A stretch of DNA of 56,975 nt from Blautia sp. OF03-15BH. GTDB taxonomy: Bacteria > Bacillota > Clostridia > Lachnospirales > Lachnospiraceae. The notes under the pieces were generated by a model. It did no database searches. It saw only the letters and a program-made list of their open reading frames with translations, and was not told the origin of the DNA. Where the stretch lies: the NCBI RefSeq assembly GCF_003463065.1, contig NZ_QSCM01000004.1, positions 229,780 to 286,754 of the forward strand, in the 5' to 3' direction. The position numbers and the translations under genes were made by a program. This document shows, piece by piece, positions 34,629 through 43,936 of the stretch (the first letter of the stretch is position 1; the number at the start of each line of letters is the position of its first letter).

Positions 34629-35438
34629 TTAATTCCTTTTTCCAAACTTTAACTCTTTTTTCTGAAAGATCAGAACGGCAAGACCGTAAAAAACAATTCC
34701 CAGCAGGAGGAAAAAAGCTGCTGCAAGACCTCCATTATCAGCCAGAAGACTCTCCTGTCTCAGAACAGAAAACACGGTAAATCCTCCCGGTATCTCAAGC
34801 CAGCCACCCAGACCTTCGAGAAGATACAGGAAAAATCCGCCTCCCGTCAGTCCCCAGAGAAGCAGACGGCGGGTACTTTTTCCAAATCCGGAGCAGGAGA
34901 CCAGAAAAGCAAAGCCTCCCAACACAAACTGAACAGCAAAAGCTTCCAAACTCTGAAAAAGAAAAGCCGTTACATTCTGTGTATCCGAACAGAAAAGACC
35001 GCTAAAAAGCAAGCCGGCTCCGGCAGAGACAGCAAGCATGGAAAACTGATCCAGCACCAGTGAAAACGCTTCCGTGCGAATCACGTTTTCCCTCCCAAGA
35101 GGAGTCACGATATAGGAGATCAGCCTGCCACTCTCCATTCCCTCAGCTACCAGTTCTTCTGCCCGGCAAAGAGTATATATAGTCGGAAGCAACAGCACCC
35201 AGAAGCCAAAGAAAACGGTTGTAAGGGTACCGGAAACAGACGGATCAGAAAGTTTTAAAGAAACCAGCTGCAAAACCGGATCCAGAAAATATTCTTCCAG
35301 ATTCAGAAGAATACTCTTCCCTGTAGGCACACAGGACAGGATCAAAAGCAGCTGGATCAGACAGAGTCCGAATACCGTCATGCACCATCTTTTCCAGGTT
35401 TCTTTTATATTTTCCAGAAATACAGCAGAACTAATCAC
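34629..35438 (-). CDS. ABC-2 type transporter permease
   Basis: A 269-residue membrane protein with about six membrane segments (MTVFGLCLIQLLLILS; TTVFFGFWVLLLPTIY; FFLLLGIVFYGLAVLIF), typical of the permease half of an ABC-2 exporter. The GTG at 35438 lies right after the GGAGGTGAGATC of the upstream gene and overlaps its stop codon, so I prefer it to the longer frame. It would pair with the ATPase at 35431-36315. Substrate unknown. Confidence 0.8.
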   Translation of the reverse strand: MISSAVFLENIKETWKRWCMTVFGLCLIQLLLILSCVPTGKSILLNLEEYFLDPVLQLVSLKLSDPSVSGTLTTVFFGFWVLLLPTIYTLCRAEELVAEGMESGRLISYIVTPLGRENVIRTEAFSLVLDQFSMLAVSAGAGLLFSGLFCSDTQNVTAFLFQSLEAFAVQFVLGGFAFLVSCSGFGKSTRRLLLWGLTGGGFFLYLLEGLGGWLEIPGGFTVFSVLRQESLLADNGGLAAAFFLLLGIVFYGLAVLIFQKKELKFGKRN

Positions 35439-36315
35439 GGATCTCACCTCCGTAAAAATGAATAAACATGGTCTCCAGCGGCTGCCGGACCTTTTCCCAG
35501 CCCATAAGATGATATTTTTCAAGGATACGGATCAGAGGCGTCAGCTCCCCTGTCGCGGCCACCGTCACCTGACTGCCGCAGACGTCCTGTACTTCCACCT
35601 CTTCCTTCAGAAAACCAACTGCCTCCTGCTCTGAGGAAAAGGTCAGGATATAGCTCTGTCTTTTCTGCCGACGAAAAGCTTCCACATCATCAATGTTTAC
35701 AAGATTTCCTCTCCGCAGTAAAGCAATCCGGTCACAGCAACGCTCCATCTCTTCAAAATCCTTTGATGCCCAGACCACGGACTTTCCTTTTTCCTTCTCT
35801 CCCCGCACCAGTTCTGCCAGACAATGACGTGCAGCCTGATCGAGATCCTCTGCTGGTTCATCCAGAAGCAGTACCTGCGGATCATGGACAAAAGCTGCTG
35901 CGATCCCAAGTTTTTTCTTTTCTCCCGGTGAAAGTTTTCCTATCTTTTTCTCCGGATTCAGTCCAAACCTCTGTGCTGTGCGGATACCCGTTTCCACACT
36001 TCTTTTGCCACGGACAGCCGCCTGAAACCTTAAATACTGAAGTCCTGTCATTTCTTTTGGAAATTCCGGGTGTTCCGGAAGATAACCGATCTGATAAGAC
36101 AGGTCTTTTGCATGATCATGACAGTTTTTTCCATTCACGGAACACCAGCCGTTCCCCGGTGTACAAAAATCCAGCAGCAGCGAAAAAACCGTCGTCTTTC
36201 CTGAATTTTCCGGTCCCAGAAGCCCGAAAACTTCCCCATCTGTGATTTCGAAAGACAGTCCAAAAACCCCTTCCCCTGTCCCGTAGCTTTTCGTCAGGTT
36301 TCTAAAACGAATCAT
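35431..36315 (-). CDS. ABC transporter ATP-binding protein (ABC-2 exporter)
   Basis: A 294-residue ATPase. Walker A is written GPENSGKTT (about 35-43), where most relatives have GPNGAGKST. The signature is LSPGEKKKLGIAAAF and Walker B is VLLLDEPAEDLD. A C-terminal extension (about 215-294) resembles those of drug and lantibiotic exporters. It drives the permease encoded immediately downstream. It is the first gene of the four-gene operon, with its start just inside the repeat-bearing region. The transported compound cannot be inferred. Confidence 0.85.
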   Translation of the reverse strand: MIRFRNLTKSYGTGEGVFGLSFEITDGEVFGLLGPENSGKTTVFSLLLDFCTPGNGWCSVNGKNCHDHAKDLSYQIGYLPEHPEFPKEMTGLQYLRFQAAVRGKRSVETGIRTAQRFGLNPEKKIGKLSPGEKKKLGIAAAFVHDPQVLLLDEPAEDLDQAARHCLAELVRGEKEKGKSVVWASKDFEEMERCCDRIALLRRGNLVNIDDVEAFRRQKRQSYILTFSSEQEAVGFLKEEVEVQDVCGSQVTVAATGELTPLIRILEKYHLMGWEKVRQPLETMFIHFYGGEIRD

Positions 36316-36355
36316 TTTCTATGGTCGTTCCCCTCTTTTGTATCATTTCTCATAC

Positions 36356-36610
36356 TTATCGGGGCCAAAAAGTCTTTTGACCTTTTGCCCCTGGCATCAT
36401 CATGATGTTGGGGTCAAAAGGTCTTTTGCCCCCAACGGATGCCTGCGAATTGCTCCGCTGCAAAGCAGCTCCCGCAATTCTATAAACATTCGAAATCCGC
36501 TGATTTACTGCGTAAATCGCTACTTTCTCATGTTTGGCGGGTCCCAAGTTCAAAAGCCTTATCATGCAAGCATGAACGGCTTTTTGACCTTTTGACCCTA
36601 GCATCATCAT
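36356..36610 (-). repeat. Palindrome-rich dispersed repeat element (copy A)
   Basis: This element, with the gap around it, fills the 380 bases between the ABC ATPase gene and asd. It has nested inverted repeats: GGGGCAAAAG...CTTTTGCCCC-type arms at 36361-36435, a CATCATGATG palindrome, and CAAAAGCC..GGCTTTTTG at 36551-36585. The 36550-36608 part is identical to 1-59. The middle (36436-36545) shares pieces with copies B and C. An 84-codon frame runs through it on the minus strand; I treat it as part of the repeat rather than a gene because no ribosome site is evident. Confidence 0.8.
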
Positions 36611-36649
36611 TGTATTGGATTCTCTGACAAATTACAACCCTTTTACAGG

Positions 36650-36679
36650 AAAAAACCTCCGGCAAAAAATGCCGGAGGC
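36650..36679 (-). terminator. Terminator after asd
   Basis: Stem CCTCCGGC with GCCGGAGG closed by an A/T loop and followed by six Ts on the minus strand, 16 bases past the asd stop. Confidence 0.9.
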
Positions 36680-36694
36680 CCGCTCATGTGTTTC

Positions 36695-37780
36695 TTATTT
36701 TGCCTGGATATAACCTTTTGCTTTCAAAGTCTCTGCACAAAGTACAGCTCCGCCTGCAGCACCACGGACGGTGTTGTGGGACAGTCCTACAAATTTCCAG
36801 TCATAAACGGTATCTTCTCTTAAACGGCCTACGGAAACTCCCATTCCGTTTTCATAGTTGACATCCAGAGACACCTGCGGACGATTGTCCTCTTCCATGT
36901 AACGGATGAACTGCTTCGGAGCGCTGGGAAGATCCAGTTCCTGGGGAACACCTTTAAAGTTTACCAGACGGTCAATGAGTTCCTCTTTGGTCGGTTTCTT
37001 TTTGAATTTTACAAATACGGCAGCGGTATGACCATTCAGTACCGGAACACGGATACACTGGCAGGTGATCACCGGGCTGACTGCCGGAACGATAACGCCA
37101 TCCTCGATCTTTCCCCAGAGACGGAGCGGCTCTTTCTCACTCTTCTCTTCCTCTCCTGAGATAAAGGGAATGATGTTTCCTTCCATCTCCGGCCAGTCTT
37201 TGAAAGTTTTTCCTGCTCCGGAAATTGCCTGATAGGTCGTAGCTACCACTTCATAGGGTTCAAACTCTTTCCATGCAGTCAGAACCGGTGCATAACTCTG
37301 GATGGAGCAGTTCGGTTTTACTGCAATGAAGCCTCTGGTCGTTCCCAGACGTTTCTTCTGATGCTCGATGACTTCAAAATGCTCCGGGTTGATCTCCGGA
37401 ACTACCATGGGAACATCCGGTGTCCAACGATGCGCACTGTTATTGGAAACTACAGGAGTCTCTGTCTTTGCATAAGCCTCCTCGATGGCTTTGATCTCCT
37501 CCTTGGACATATCTACAGCGGAAAATACGAAATCTACGGTAGAAGCAACCTTCTCTACCTCGTTTACATTCATAACTACCAGTTTCTTTACTGCTTCCGG
37601 CATCGGCGTATCCATTTTCCAGCGGTCGCCGACTGCTTCTTCATAAGTTTTTCCGGCACTTCTGGGGCTGGCTGCCACAGTAACCACCTCAAACCAGGGA
37701 TGATTCTCCAGAAGGGAAATAAAACGCTGACCTACCATTCCGGTAGCGCCAAGAATACCAACACGTAATTTCTGACTCAT
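36695..37780 (-). CDS. asd: Aspartate-semialdehyde dehydrogenase
   Basis: The 361-residue NADPH-dependent enzyme reduces aspartyl phosphate to aspartate semialdehyde, the branch point to lysine/diaminopimelate, threonine and methionine. GILGATGMVGQRF (nucleotide binding, about 8-20) and the active-site cysteine in VKPNCSIQSY are visible. The length and the PNCSIQS motif fit the archaeal/fungal-type Asd subgroup. It stands alone with its own promoter and terminator. Confidence 0.94.
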   Translation of the reverse strand: MSQKLRVGILGATGMVGQRFISLLENHPWFEVVTVAASPRSAGKTYEEAVGDRWKMDTPMPEAVKKLVVMNVNEVEKVASTVDFVFSAVDMSKEEIKAIEEAYAKTETPVVSNNSAHRWTPDVPMVVPEINPEHFEVIEHQKKRLGTTRGFIAVKPNCSIQSYAPVLTAWKEFEPYEVVATTYQAISGAGKTFKDWPEMEGNIIPFISGEEEKSEKEPLRLWGKIEDGVIVPAVSPVITCQCIRVPVLNGHTAAVFVKFKKKPTKEELIDRLVNFKGVPQELDLPSAPKQFIRYMEEDNRPQVSLDVNYENGMGVSVGRLREDTVYDWKFVGLSHNTVRGAAGGAVLCAETLKAKGYIQAK

Positions 37781-37851
37781 TTTTCCAATCTCCTCATTCG
37801 CGTGTCGCTTGTCTTTGTATCGCGTACACTTGTTTTTGTGTTATGGGTGTG

Positions 37852-37880
37852 ATAATATACCATTTTTTGAAAAAAATCAA
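37852..37880 (-). promoter_or_regulatory. Promoter of asd
   Basis: TTGATT and TATTAT with 17 bases between, about 70 bases upstream of asd. No lysine riboswitch consensus was recognised in the short leader. Confidence 0.6.
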
Positions 37881-38021
37881 GCTTTTTATTTTTTTCAGAC
37901 CTTTTTTTCTTTCCAAGGCTGTTTTTCCTTCTCGGCAATGTTTTTTCAATCCGGAAAAAGCCTGTTTTTTTGCAAAATTGCTATCCGTATCTGAAGCATA
38001 GTTTAACACATTAACGTGTGT

Positions 38022-38693
38022 TCAGTCAACCTTCCTGCCAGTTTTTTCCGCTGCTGTTTTCTTCTGCTCTTCCCGTTCTCTCTGCGAAAAGATACAGCCG
38101 CAGTAATCCTGCCGGTAAAGCCCATACTCGGTGGAAAGCTCGATGGACCGTTTATAGCCCTCTTTTTTCTTAAAATCTGTAGGCAGCCAGACTGCATTGC
38201 ATTCCTTTGCGCACTGTTCCCCGATCTCATTGATCTTCGCCGCATTCTTCAGCGGACTGATGGTCAGGGTCGTCGTGAAAAAGTCAAAGCCTCTCTCTGA
38301 CGCCAGCCGGGCCGCTTCCTTCAGCCGCAGCGCAAAGCAGGCGAAACACCGTTCACCACCCTCGGGGATCTTCTCCAGCCCCTTCACTGCCTCATAAAAC
38401 TGCTTCGGTTCATAGTTTCCTTCTATTACATGGATTGGATGACGGGCTGGAAGCTCTTTCGCCAGACGCTTCTGCTCCTCCACCCGCTTCCGGTATTCCT
38501 CCTCCGGATAAATATTCGGATTAAAATAAAAAATCGTGATCTCAAAATAATCCGAAAGATATTCCAGACAGTAACTGCTGCAGGGCGCACAGCAGCTGTG
38601 AAGAAGCAGAGTCGGAACCTTTTCCTCTTCCTTTGGCAGTTTCTTCAAGACTGCCTCCAGCTCCTTCTGGTAATTTCTTTTTATGTTATTCAT
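38022..38693 (-). CDS. queH: Epoxyqueuosine reductase QueH
   Basis: The 223-residue protein catalyses the last step of queuosine synthesis, reducing epoxyqueuosine in tRNA. Family cysteines are all present: HSCCAPCSSYC near 33-43, GERCFACFALRL in the middle and DYCGC near the C terminus, consistent with an iron-sulfur and metal-containing QueH rather than the unrelated QueG. It is a single gene with a TATAAT at 38799-38804 upstream on the minus strand. Confidence 0.93.
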   Translation of the reverse strand: MNNIKRNYQKELEAVLKKLPKEEEKVPTLLLHSCCAPCSSYCLEYLSDYFEITIFYFNPNIYPEEEYRKRVEEQKRLAKELPARHPIHVIEGNYEPKQFYEAVKGLEKIPEGGERCFACFALRLKEAARLASERGFDFFTTTLTISPLKNAAKINEIGEQCAKECNAVWLPTDFKKKEGYKRSIELSTEYGLYRQDYCGCIFSQREREEQKKTAAEKTGRKVD

Positions 38694-38914
38694 TCCTTAA
38701 TTGTTCCTTTCCTCCAGCACAAGTTGTCTCACATGCGCTGCACCATATCCCCGACGTTTTCCCGGAAGTCTGTGATCAGGTGCAGCCCTCCTTCGCGTAT
38801 TATACACCAATTCCATAAACTTTCCTAGACAGATCTCTTTAACCTTTCATTTCCTTCGGCATAGGATAAATTATACGGGACTTCTTCCCGTAAATCTCTG
38901 AAACGGAGGTATCC

Positions 38915-39682
38915 ATGGAGCCGCTTTTAGAATTAAAAAATATATCCCATGCCTACCACACCAGAGGCGGCGAGACAACCGCCCTGTCCAACCTGTCTTT
39001 TCAGGTCTTTCCCGGAGAATTTCTCGCCCTCATCGGTCCCAGCGGGTGTGGAAAAACAACTGTTTTATCCATCATCGCAGGCTTGATCCCGGCGGAATCC
39101 GGTGAGGTTCTTTTCAAAGGAAAACCTATGCCGAAGCAGAACAAAGAGCTCGGCTATATGCTCCAGAAGGATCAGCTTTTTGAATGGCGTTCCATTTACC
39201 GGAATGTGACTCTGGGGCTGGAGTTGCAGAAGAAAAAGGACCCGGAAAGCCTTTTCCGTGTAAAAAAGATGCTGCAGGAATACGGACTGGAGCCCTTTGC
39301 CAATGCAAAACCTTCGGAGCTTTCCGGCGGCATGCGCCAGAGGGCCGCACTGATCCGCACACTGGCGGTGGATCCGGAGCTTCTTTTACTGGATGAGCCT
39401 TTCTCCGCCCTGGATTATCAGACCCGGCTTTCGGTCTGTGACGATATCGCTTCTATTATCAAAAAGGAAAACAAAACGGCCATTCTCGTCACCCATGATC
39501 TTTCGGAGGCCATCAGTGTGGCAGACCGGGTCATCGTCCTCTCCAGCCGGCCTGCGACCGTACGCCGGATCGTTCCGATCTCAGTTTCCATTCCGGACCG
39601 GACACCCATGCGGACCCGGAACGCCCCGGAATTCAAAGACTATTTCAATCTTTTATGGAAGGAGCTGAACCGTCATGAATAA
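38915..39682 (+). CDS. NitT/TauT-type ABC transporter ATPase
   Basis: A 255-residue ATPase with Walker A GPSGCGKTT (about 42-50), LSGGMRQRAALIR signature and LLLLDEPFSALD Walker B. It closely fits the SsuB/TauB/ThiZ group, which imports sulfonates, nitrate or thiamine precursors. The ATG follows CGGAGG. It overlaps the permease gene by eight bases. No binding-protein gene is adjacent, so the substrate is undetermined. Confidence 0.9.
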   Translation: MEPLLELKNISHAYHTRGGETTALSNLSFQVFPGEFLALIGPSGCGKTTVLSIIAGLIPAESGEVLFKGKPMPKQNKELGYMLQKDQLFEWRSIYRNVTLGLELQKKKDPESLFRVKKMLQEYGLEPFANAKPSELSGGMRQRAALIRTLAVDPELLLLDEPFSALDYQTRLSVCDDIASIIKKENKTAILVTHDLSEAISVADRVIVLSSRPATVRRIVPISVSIPDRTPMRTRNAPEFKDYFNLLWKELNRHE

Positions 39683-40478
39683 AGGATCTTCTCTTCAGGA
39701 AGCCTATCTTTCCAGGCTGGAAAAGCAACGCAGAAAAATCATGGCCGCCCGGATTCTTCTGGCGCTGGCCTTTTTTCTTTTGTGGGAAACTGCGGCAGAC
39801 AAAAACTGGATCGACAGTTTCTTTTTCAGCAGTCCCTCCCGGCTTGCCAGTCTCTTTCTTTCCATGTGGCGGGACGGCAGCCTCTTTCTCCATGTGGGGA
39901 TCACTCTGACGGAAACACTGATAAGCTTCGCTCTGGTCGTCTTTATCGGTCTTGCCGTTTCCCTGCTGCTCTGGCTTTCTGACAGCGTTTTTCAGGTGCT
40001 GGAGCCCTATCTTGTGATCCTGAACAGCCTGCCAAAATCCGCCCTGGCTCCTCTTCTCATCGTCTGGCTCGGAGCAAATCAGCGCACCATTATTGTTGCC
40101 GGGATCTCCGTAGCTATATTTGGAACTATCCTGAATCTCTACACCGGCTTTACAGAAACCAGCCGTGAAAAAATCCGGCTCATCTATACCCTTCACGGCA
40201 CAAAAAAAGACGCCCTTATAAAAGTCGTCCTACCTTCTACCGTTCCAATGATCATCAGCATCATGAAAGTCAATATCGGACTCTGCCTCGTCGGCGTCGT
40301 CATCGGAGAATTCATCGGTGCCAGAAACGGTCTCGGGTATCTTATCATCTACGGAAGCCAGGTCTTCCAGCTGGATCTCGTGATCCTTTCCATTCTGATC
40401 CTCTGCCTTATGGCGATGCTGCTCTATGGAGGGGTTACGGCGGCGGAGAAACTTTACCACAGGAGGCAGCACGCTTAG
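39675..40478 (+). CDS. NitT/TauT-type ABC transporter permease
   Basis: A 267-residue permease with about six membrane segments of the SsuC/TauC/ThiX type; the LHGTKKDALIKVVLPSTVPMI loop is the EAA-like docking site. It forms the pore for the ATPase encoded just upstream. The expected periplasmic-type binding protein is missing from this two-gene unit, which ends in a terminator. The partner may be encoded elsewhere. Confidence 0.9.
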   Translation: MNKGSSLQEAYLSRLEKQRRKIMAARILLALAFFLLWETAADKNWIDSFFFSSPSRLASLFLSMWRDGSLFLHVGITLTETLISFALVVFIGLAVSLLLWLSDSVFQVLEPYLVILNSLPKSALAPLLIVWLGANQRTIIVAGISVAIFGTILNLYTGFTETSREKIRLIYTLHGTKKDALIKVVLPSTVPMIISIMKVNIGLCLVGVVIGEFIGARNGLGYLIIYGSQVFQLDLVILSILILCLMAMLLYGGVTAAEKLYHRRQHA

Positions 40479-40488
40479 GAAAATGGAT

Positions 40489-40530
40489 CCGTACCGGCGG
40501 GATTGGGGCCGCCGGTATGGAAGTTTTATT
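40489..40530 (+). terminator. Terminator after the NitT/TauT permease gene
   Basis: Stem CCGTACCGGCGG with CCGCCGGTATGG and a T-rich tail on the plus strand. The tail reaches the end of the convergent hydrolase gene. Confidence 0.85.
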
Positions 40531-41086
40531 TTTCTACCAGAAATTCCTTTGTTTTCTTCATCACATCTCTGAGTATCTCAAGATTCCTTTCCGTATCCCC
40601 GCACTCCAGCGAATGGTTGCAGTCATCATACACATGCAGCGGCAAGCGATTTTTCCGGGCCAGCTGAATGATCTCTCCCGTACTGCTCCAGGGATCCGCT
40701 GTTCCGATAAAGGCAATCCCCTTCTCCGGTGCAAAGGAAAACGTCTCAGCCAGCGGCGTATACAGGACCTGTCTCACACCAACCAGCCCGTGTTTCTTCA
40801 CATAAGAAGCTGCAATGATCGTTCCGATGCTCTTTGAGACAAACAGAATGTCATCGTAAACCGACCAGTCTATCTCTTCCAGTTCCTTTTCGGCCTGTTG
40901 AAACAAGGTCTCGTAAGCTTCCCTCATCTTCGCCTGATCGCCGCGGATGTTTTTGCCTTCGTATGTATAACTGATATTTCTGCATTCCTGATAACCCAGC
41001 TCCCGGGCAAGGCTTCGGCTGTAATAGAGAAGCGGCTTGTCACAGTGGTAGCCGATACCGGGGAAATAGATGGCGAGTTTTGACAT
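40526..41086 (-). CDS. Small alpha/beta-hydrolase-fold protein
   Basis: A 186-residue cytoplasmic protein. IYFPGIGYHCDKPLLYYS at the N terminus, a nucleophile-elbow-like SKSIGT with serine near residue 88, an acidic GTADPW and CNHSLE with a histidine fit a compact alpha/beta hydrolase. The expected Gly-x-Ser-x-Gly reads S-K-S-I-G, so activity is uncertain. It lies six bases after the AAA-ATPase/nuclease gene and may be cotranscribed. Substrate unknown. Confidence 0.65.
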   Translation of the reverse strand: MSKLAIYFPGIGYHCDKPLLYYSRSLARELGYQECRNISYTYEGKNIRGDQAKMREAYETLFQQAEKELEEIDWSVYDDILFVSKSIGTIIAASYVKKHGLVGVRQVLYTPLAETFSFAPEKGIAFIGTADPWSSTGEIIQLARKNRLPLHVYDDCNHSLECGDTERNLEILRDVMKKTKEFLVEK

Positions 41087-41092
41087 GAGTTT

Positions 41093-42772
41093 TCACCGTT
41101 CCTTTCTCTTTATCAGGCAACGCTTCTTGTAAAAGGAAATTCCGTAACACAGCACCTCATCATAATAATCCTCAAATTCTTCCGCATATTTTCTGGCATC
41201 AATCTGCCGGATCGCTTTCTCACAGTCCGGCTCCATCTGATTTAAGGTTCTGGAGTATTTTGCTTCAAAAACAGCTACCCTGCCATTTCGCGAATCGAAG
41301 ACGATCACATCGCTTCGTCCTTCCCCATGTTCCTTATTGGATTCCACCATATATCCGGCTCCTGCAAAAATTCCTGCCAGAAAAGCATGGTAAAAATCCT
41401 CTCTGTAATCGTGATAACTTATCGTCATACGAAGCAGCTGATTCATCTCTTTGCCGGCTTTCTCACAGTTTCCTGTCCAGACTGCCTCAAACAGTGCTTT
41501 TCTGTCCCAGCCTTTTGCACTGTCATCAAACCAGACCTTTACCGTTGTTTCGAAAATTTCCCGTATTTCTGCATTTGGAATCGTTAAAGCATACATCCCA
41601 TCTGACAACTTTTCTATCAGTTCTTTCTCCCGGACCATTGTCAGATATCCGGTCAGGTATAAAACACTCCAGAGATTTTCTTCCGAGGAATGTAAATAAT
41701 CATAGGTCAGGTCATCTTCAATCTTCTGCACAATATAGCCGCCAGACAACAGAATTTCCAGTTTTCTGGTGATATTACTGCCTGCATAGTCAATAAAAGA
41801 GCGGATCACTGCATTATCACTGGTGTTTTTCCAATAGCCCTTCGGCCTGGCCGCCGGATCATATTGAAGATCCCGAAGATAATTCATCACATCCCAGGGA
41901 CAGTAAACATCAAACTCTCCAAAATGATATCCATCATACCAGTTTTTGATATTCTCTGCCTGTTCCGATATGGCTGCTGCCATAAGAAGTTTCTCCACAT
42001 CTTCCTGCGTGAATCCATAGTATTCATTCAGGCGCGAAGATGCGATCGTATCTGAGACAAAATTGTTCGTTCCTGTAAAAATGCTTTCTTTCGCGATTTT
42101 CAGACAACCAGTCACCACCGCAAACTTTAACGCTGTATTATCTTTCAATGCTGTACCCAGAATCGCCCGGATTACTTCCAGCATTTCCGCATAATAGCCA
42201 TTGCTGCTTGCCTTCGCCACTGGAACATCGTACTCATCCAGAAGCAAAACCACAGGCTTTTCATAATAGGCCTGCATCATTTTCATAATCGTAAGAATGG
42301 AGCCCTTGATATCTGTCAGAGACGCCGATCTGCTTTTCAGACGTGCAAAAACTGCCTTATAATCACTATTTACCTTCTCGCTTTCTGCAAGATAAGATTG
42401 CTCGATACAAAACTGAGCAATGGTAAACCCAAGAAAATCCAGCGCATTTTCAAAAGAAGTTCCATCCACATCTTTAAAAGATAAAAATAACACCGGATAC
42501 TGATTCATCCATTTCTCACAAAGTTCTTCATGCTCCAGAATTTCCAGACCTTCAAACAGACTTCCGCTGTCTTTCCGAATATCCAAAAAGCTGGCAAGCA
42601 TACTCATCCCTAGCGTCTTTCCGAACCGCCTCGGCCGGGTGATCAGCGTCACCTCCGCCGGTTCCGCCTCCAGAAGACTGCAGATAAGTTCCGTTTTATC
42701 AATATAATAATAACCGTTTTCACGGATTTTGGTGAAATCAGAGATTCCTACGGGGATTTTAAGATTGTTCAT
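41093..42772 (-). CDS. AAA-ATPase-like / PD-(D/E)XK nuclease-like protein (DUF1703 type)
   Basis: The 559-residue protein has an N-terminal AAA-type ATPase (PVGISDFTKIRENGYYYIDKT; Walker A-like TRPRRFGKTLGMSML near 45-60; Walker B-like VVLLLDEYDVPVAK) and a C-terminal PD-(D/E)XK nuclease-like domain (GEGRSDVIVFDS; VAVFEAKYSR). This family is abundant and multicopy in gut Firmicutes and Bacteroidetes. Its function is not established, and mobile-element or defence roles have been proposed. A truncated relative lies just upstream at 42916-43911. Confidence 0.85.
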   Translation of the reverse strand: MNNLKIPVGISDFTKIRENGYYYIDKTELICSLLEAEPAEVTLITRPRRFGKTLGMSMLASFLDIRKDSGSLFEGLEILEHEELCEKWMNQYPVLFLSFKDVDGTSFENALDFLGFTIAQFCIEQSYLAESEKVNSDYKAVFARLKSRSASLTDIKGSILTIMKMMQAYYEKPVVLLLDEYDVPVAKASSNGYYAEMLEVIRAILGTALKDNTALKFAVVTGCLKIAKESIFTGTNNFVSDTIASSRLNEYYGFTQEDVEKLLMAAAISEQAENIKNWYDGYHFGEFDVYCPWDVMNYLRDLQYDPAARPKGYWKNTSDNAVIRSFIDYAGSNITRKLEILLSGGYIVQKIEDDLTYDYLHSSEENLWSVLYLTGYLTMVREKELIEKLSDGMYALTIPNAEIREIFETTVKVWFDDSAKGWDRKALFEAVWTGNCEKAGKEMNQLLRMTISYHDYREDFYHAFLAGIFAGAGYMVESNKEHGEGRSDVIVFDSRNGRVAVFEAKYSRTLNQMEPDCEKAIRQIDARKYAEEFEDYYDEVLCYGISFYKKRCLIKRKER

Positions 42773-42868
42773 ATAACAGCCCCTTTACATTTCAGTTTGG
42801 CAAATTGACTTTTTATTTATCATAGCATTTTTGTGGGGGAAATTCTATACATTCTATGAAATTGCATG

Positions 42869-42902
42869 AAAAAAGCTCATCAGCGTACCATAGCCAATGA
42901 GC
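42869..42902 (-). terminator. Terminator after the truncated DUF1703 copy
   Basis: Stem GGCTCAT with ATGAGC and a run of six Ts on the minus strand, 14 bases past the reading frame. Confidence 0.7.
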
Positions 42903-42915
42903 CAAAATGTTATTT

Positions 42916-43911
42916 TTATTTTTCTTTTTGTTCTTCCACGATAACTTTGCATCGCTTTTTATAAAAAGCCACGCCATAAAACAGCAGGTCATGCCGACCG
43001 TCATTTTTCAGGTATTCCTCATATCTTCGATCTTTCATCTGTGCAATTGCTTTTTCACAGGCTTTATCCAGACCAGCTGCATCCCTCGAATACTTGAGTT
43101 CGAAAATAATTCCGCTATCCGGATTTTCTGTTTCCACAACAATATCAGCAAAGCCTTCTCCTGCTTCTACATTCGATTTCACCAGCCAGTCAGAATTTCC
43201 CGCCAAAGGGCCAACCAAAAAGGTATGATAAGAGTTCTCTTTTTCTGTCTCCGGCGCTTTTGTATCAAAAACACTGATGGAATTACTGAGTGTTCGATTC
43301 AGATATTTTTCTATCGACTCCGTATTTCCTTTTTCAACCGCAGTCCAGAAAGCTGTCAGCTGCCCTGTATTGCTCAGAACCGTATGGCTGAACCACTCCT
43401 TTATCTGAAGCTTATACACTTCTCTGACTTCTTTATTTGGGATAACCAGCTTATATGCTCCAAGTTCTGTTCTTCCGGTCTGGGTCAGATATCCCGTTGT
43501 AAACAAAACACTCCATAAATTGTCAATGTGATTGTCGATCTCATCATAAGTAAGCTCCATCCGGACAGATTTTTCGATAGCCTCACCTGCAATCAGGCGT
43601 TCGATTTCATCCCGCGTCGTTTTGTTTGCTTTATCAATGAAGCGTTTCACAAGCTCATTGCCGCTGGTATTCAGCCAGTAAGACTGCGGCTGCGCTCCCG
43701 GCTCACCACAAAGTCTGTCCACATGGTTAATGACATCCCAGGGACAATAGATATCCGCATCACCAAAACGATAACCATCATACCATTCTTTCACTTCTTC
43801 CATATGGTCTTCCAAATGATAGATTTTCAAAAGCTCCCTGACGTCCTTTTCCGTAAATCCAAACTGCTCATCAAAACGGGAATCCGTAATAGAAACTATC
43901 CCCGCCTTCAC
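42916..43911 (-). pseudogene. 5'-truncated DUF1703-type ATPase/nuclease remnant
   Basis: The frame of about 330 codons aligns with the second half of the neighbouring intact protein: SVTDSRFDEQFGF-type segment, EWYDGYRFGDADIYCPWDVINH, and the nuclease-like GEGFADIVVETENPDSGIIFELKYSR. The first half, including Walker A and B, is missing. The homology begins directly after the end of the secreted-protein gene at 43937. The longest frame has no start of its own outside that gene. A GTG at 43911 could start a fragment, but no good ribosome site is seen. The nuclease half still reads open. Confidence 0.75.
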
Positions 43912-43936
43912 TCTGATAGCAGAAAGCGAAGATTTT

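Noticed and set aside
37781..38021. Lysine riboswitch or other leader RNA upstream of asd
   Set aside because: The transcript starts about 70 bases before the gene, too short for a lysine riboswitch. The A/T-rich hairpin at about 37917-37970 lies upstream of the promoter and has no T tail in the right direction.
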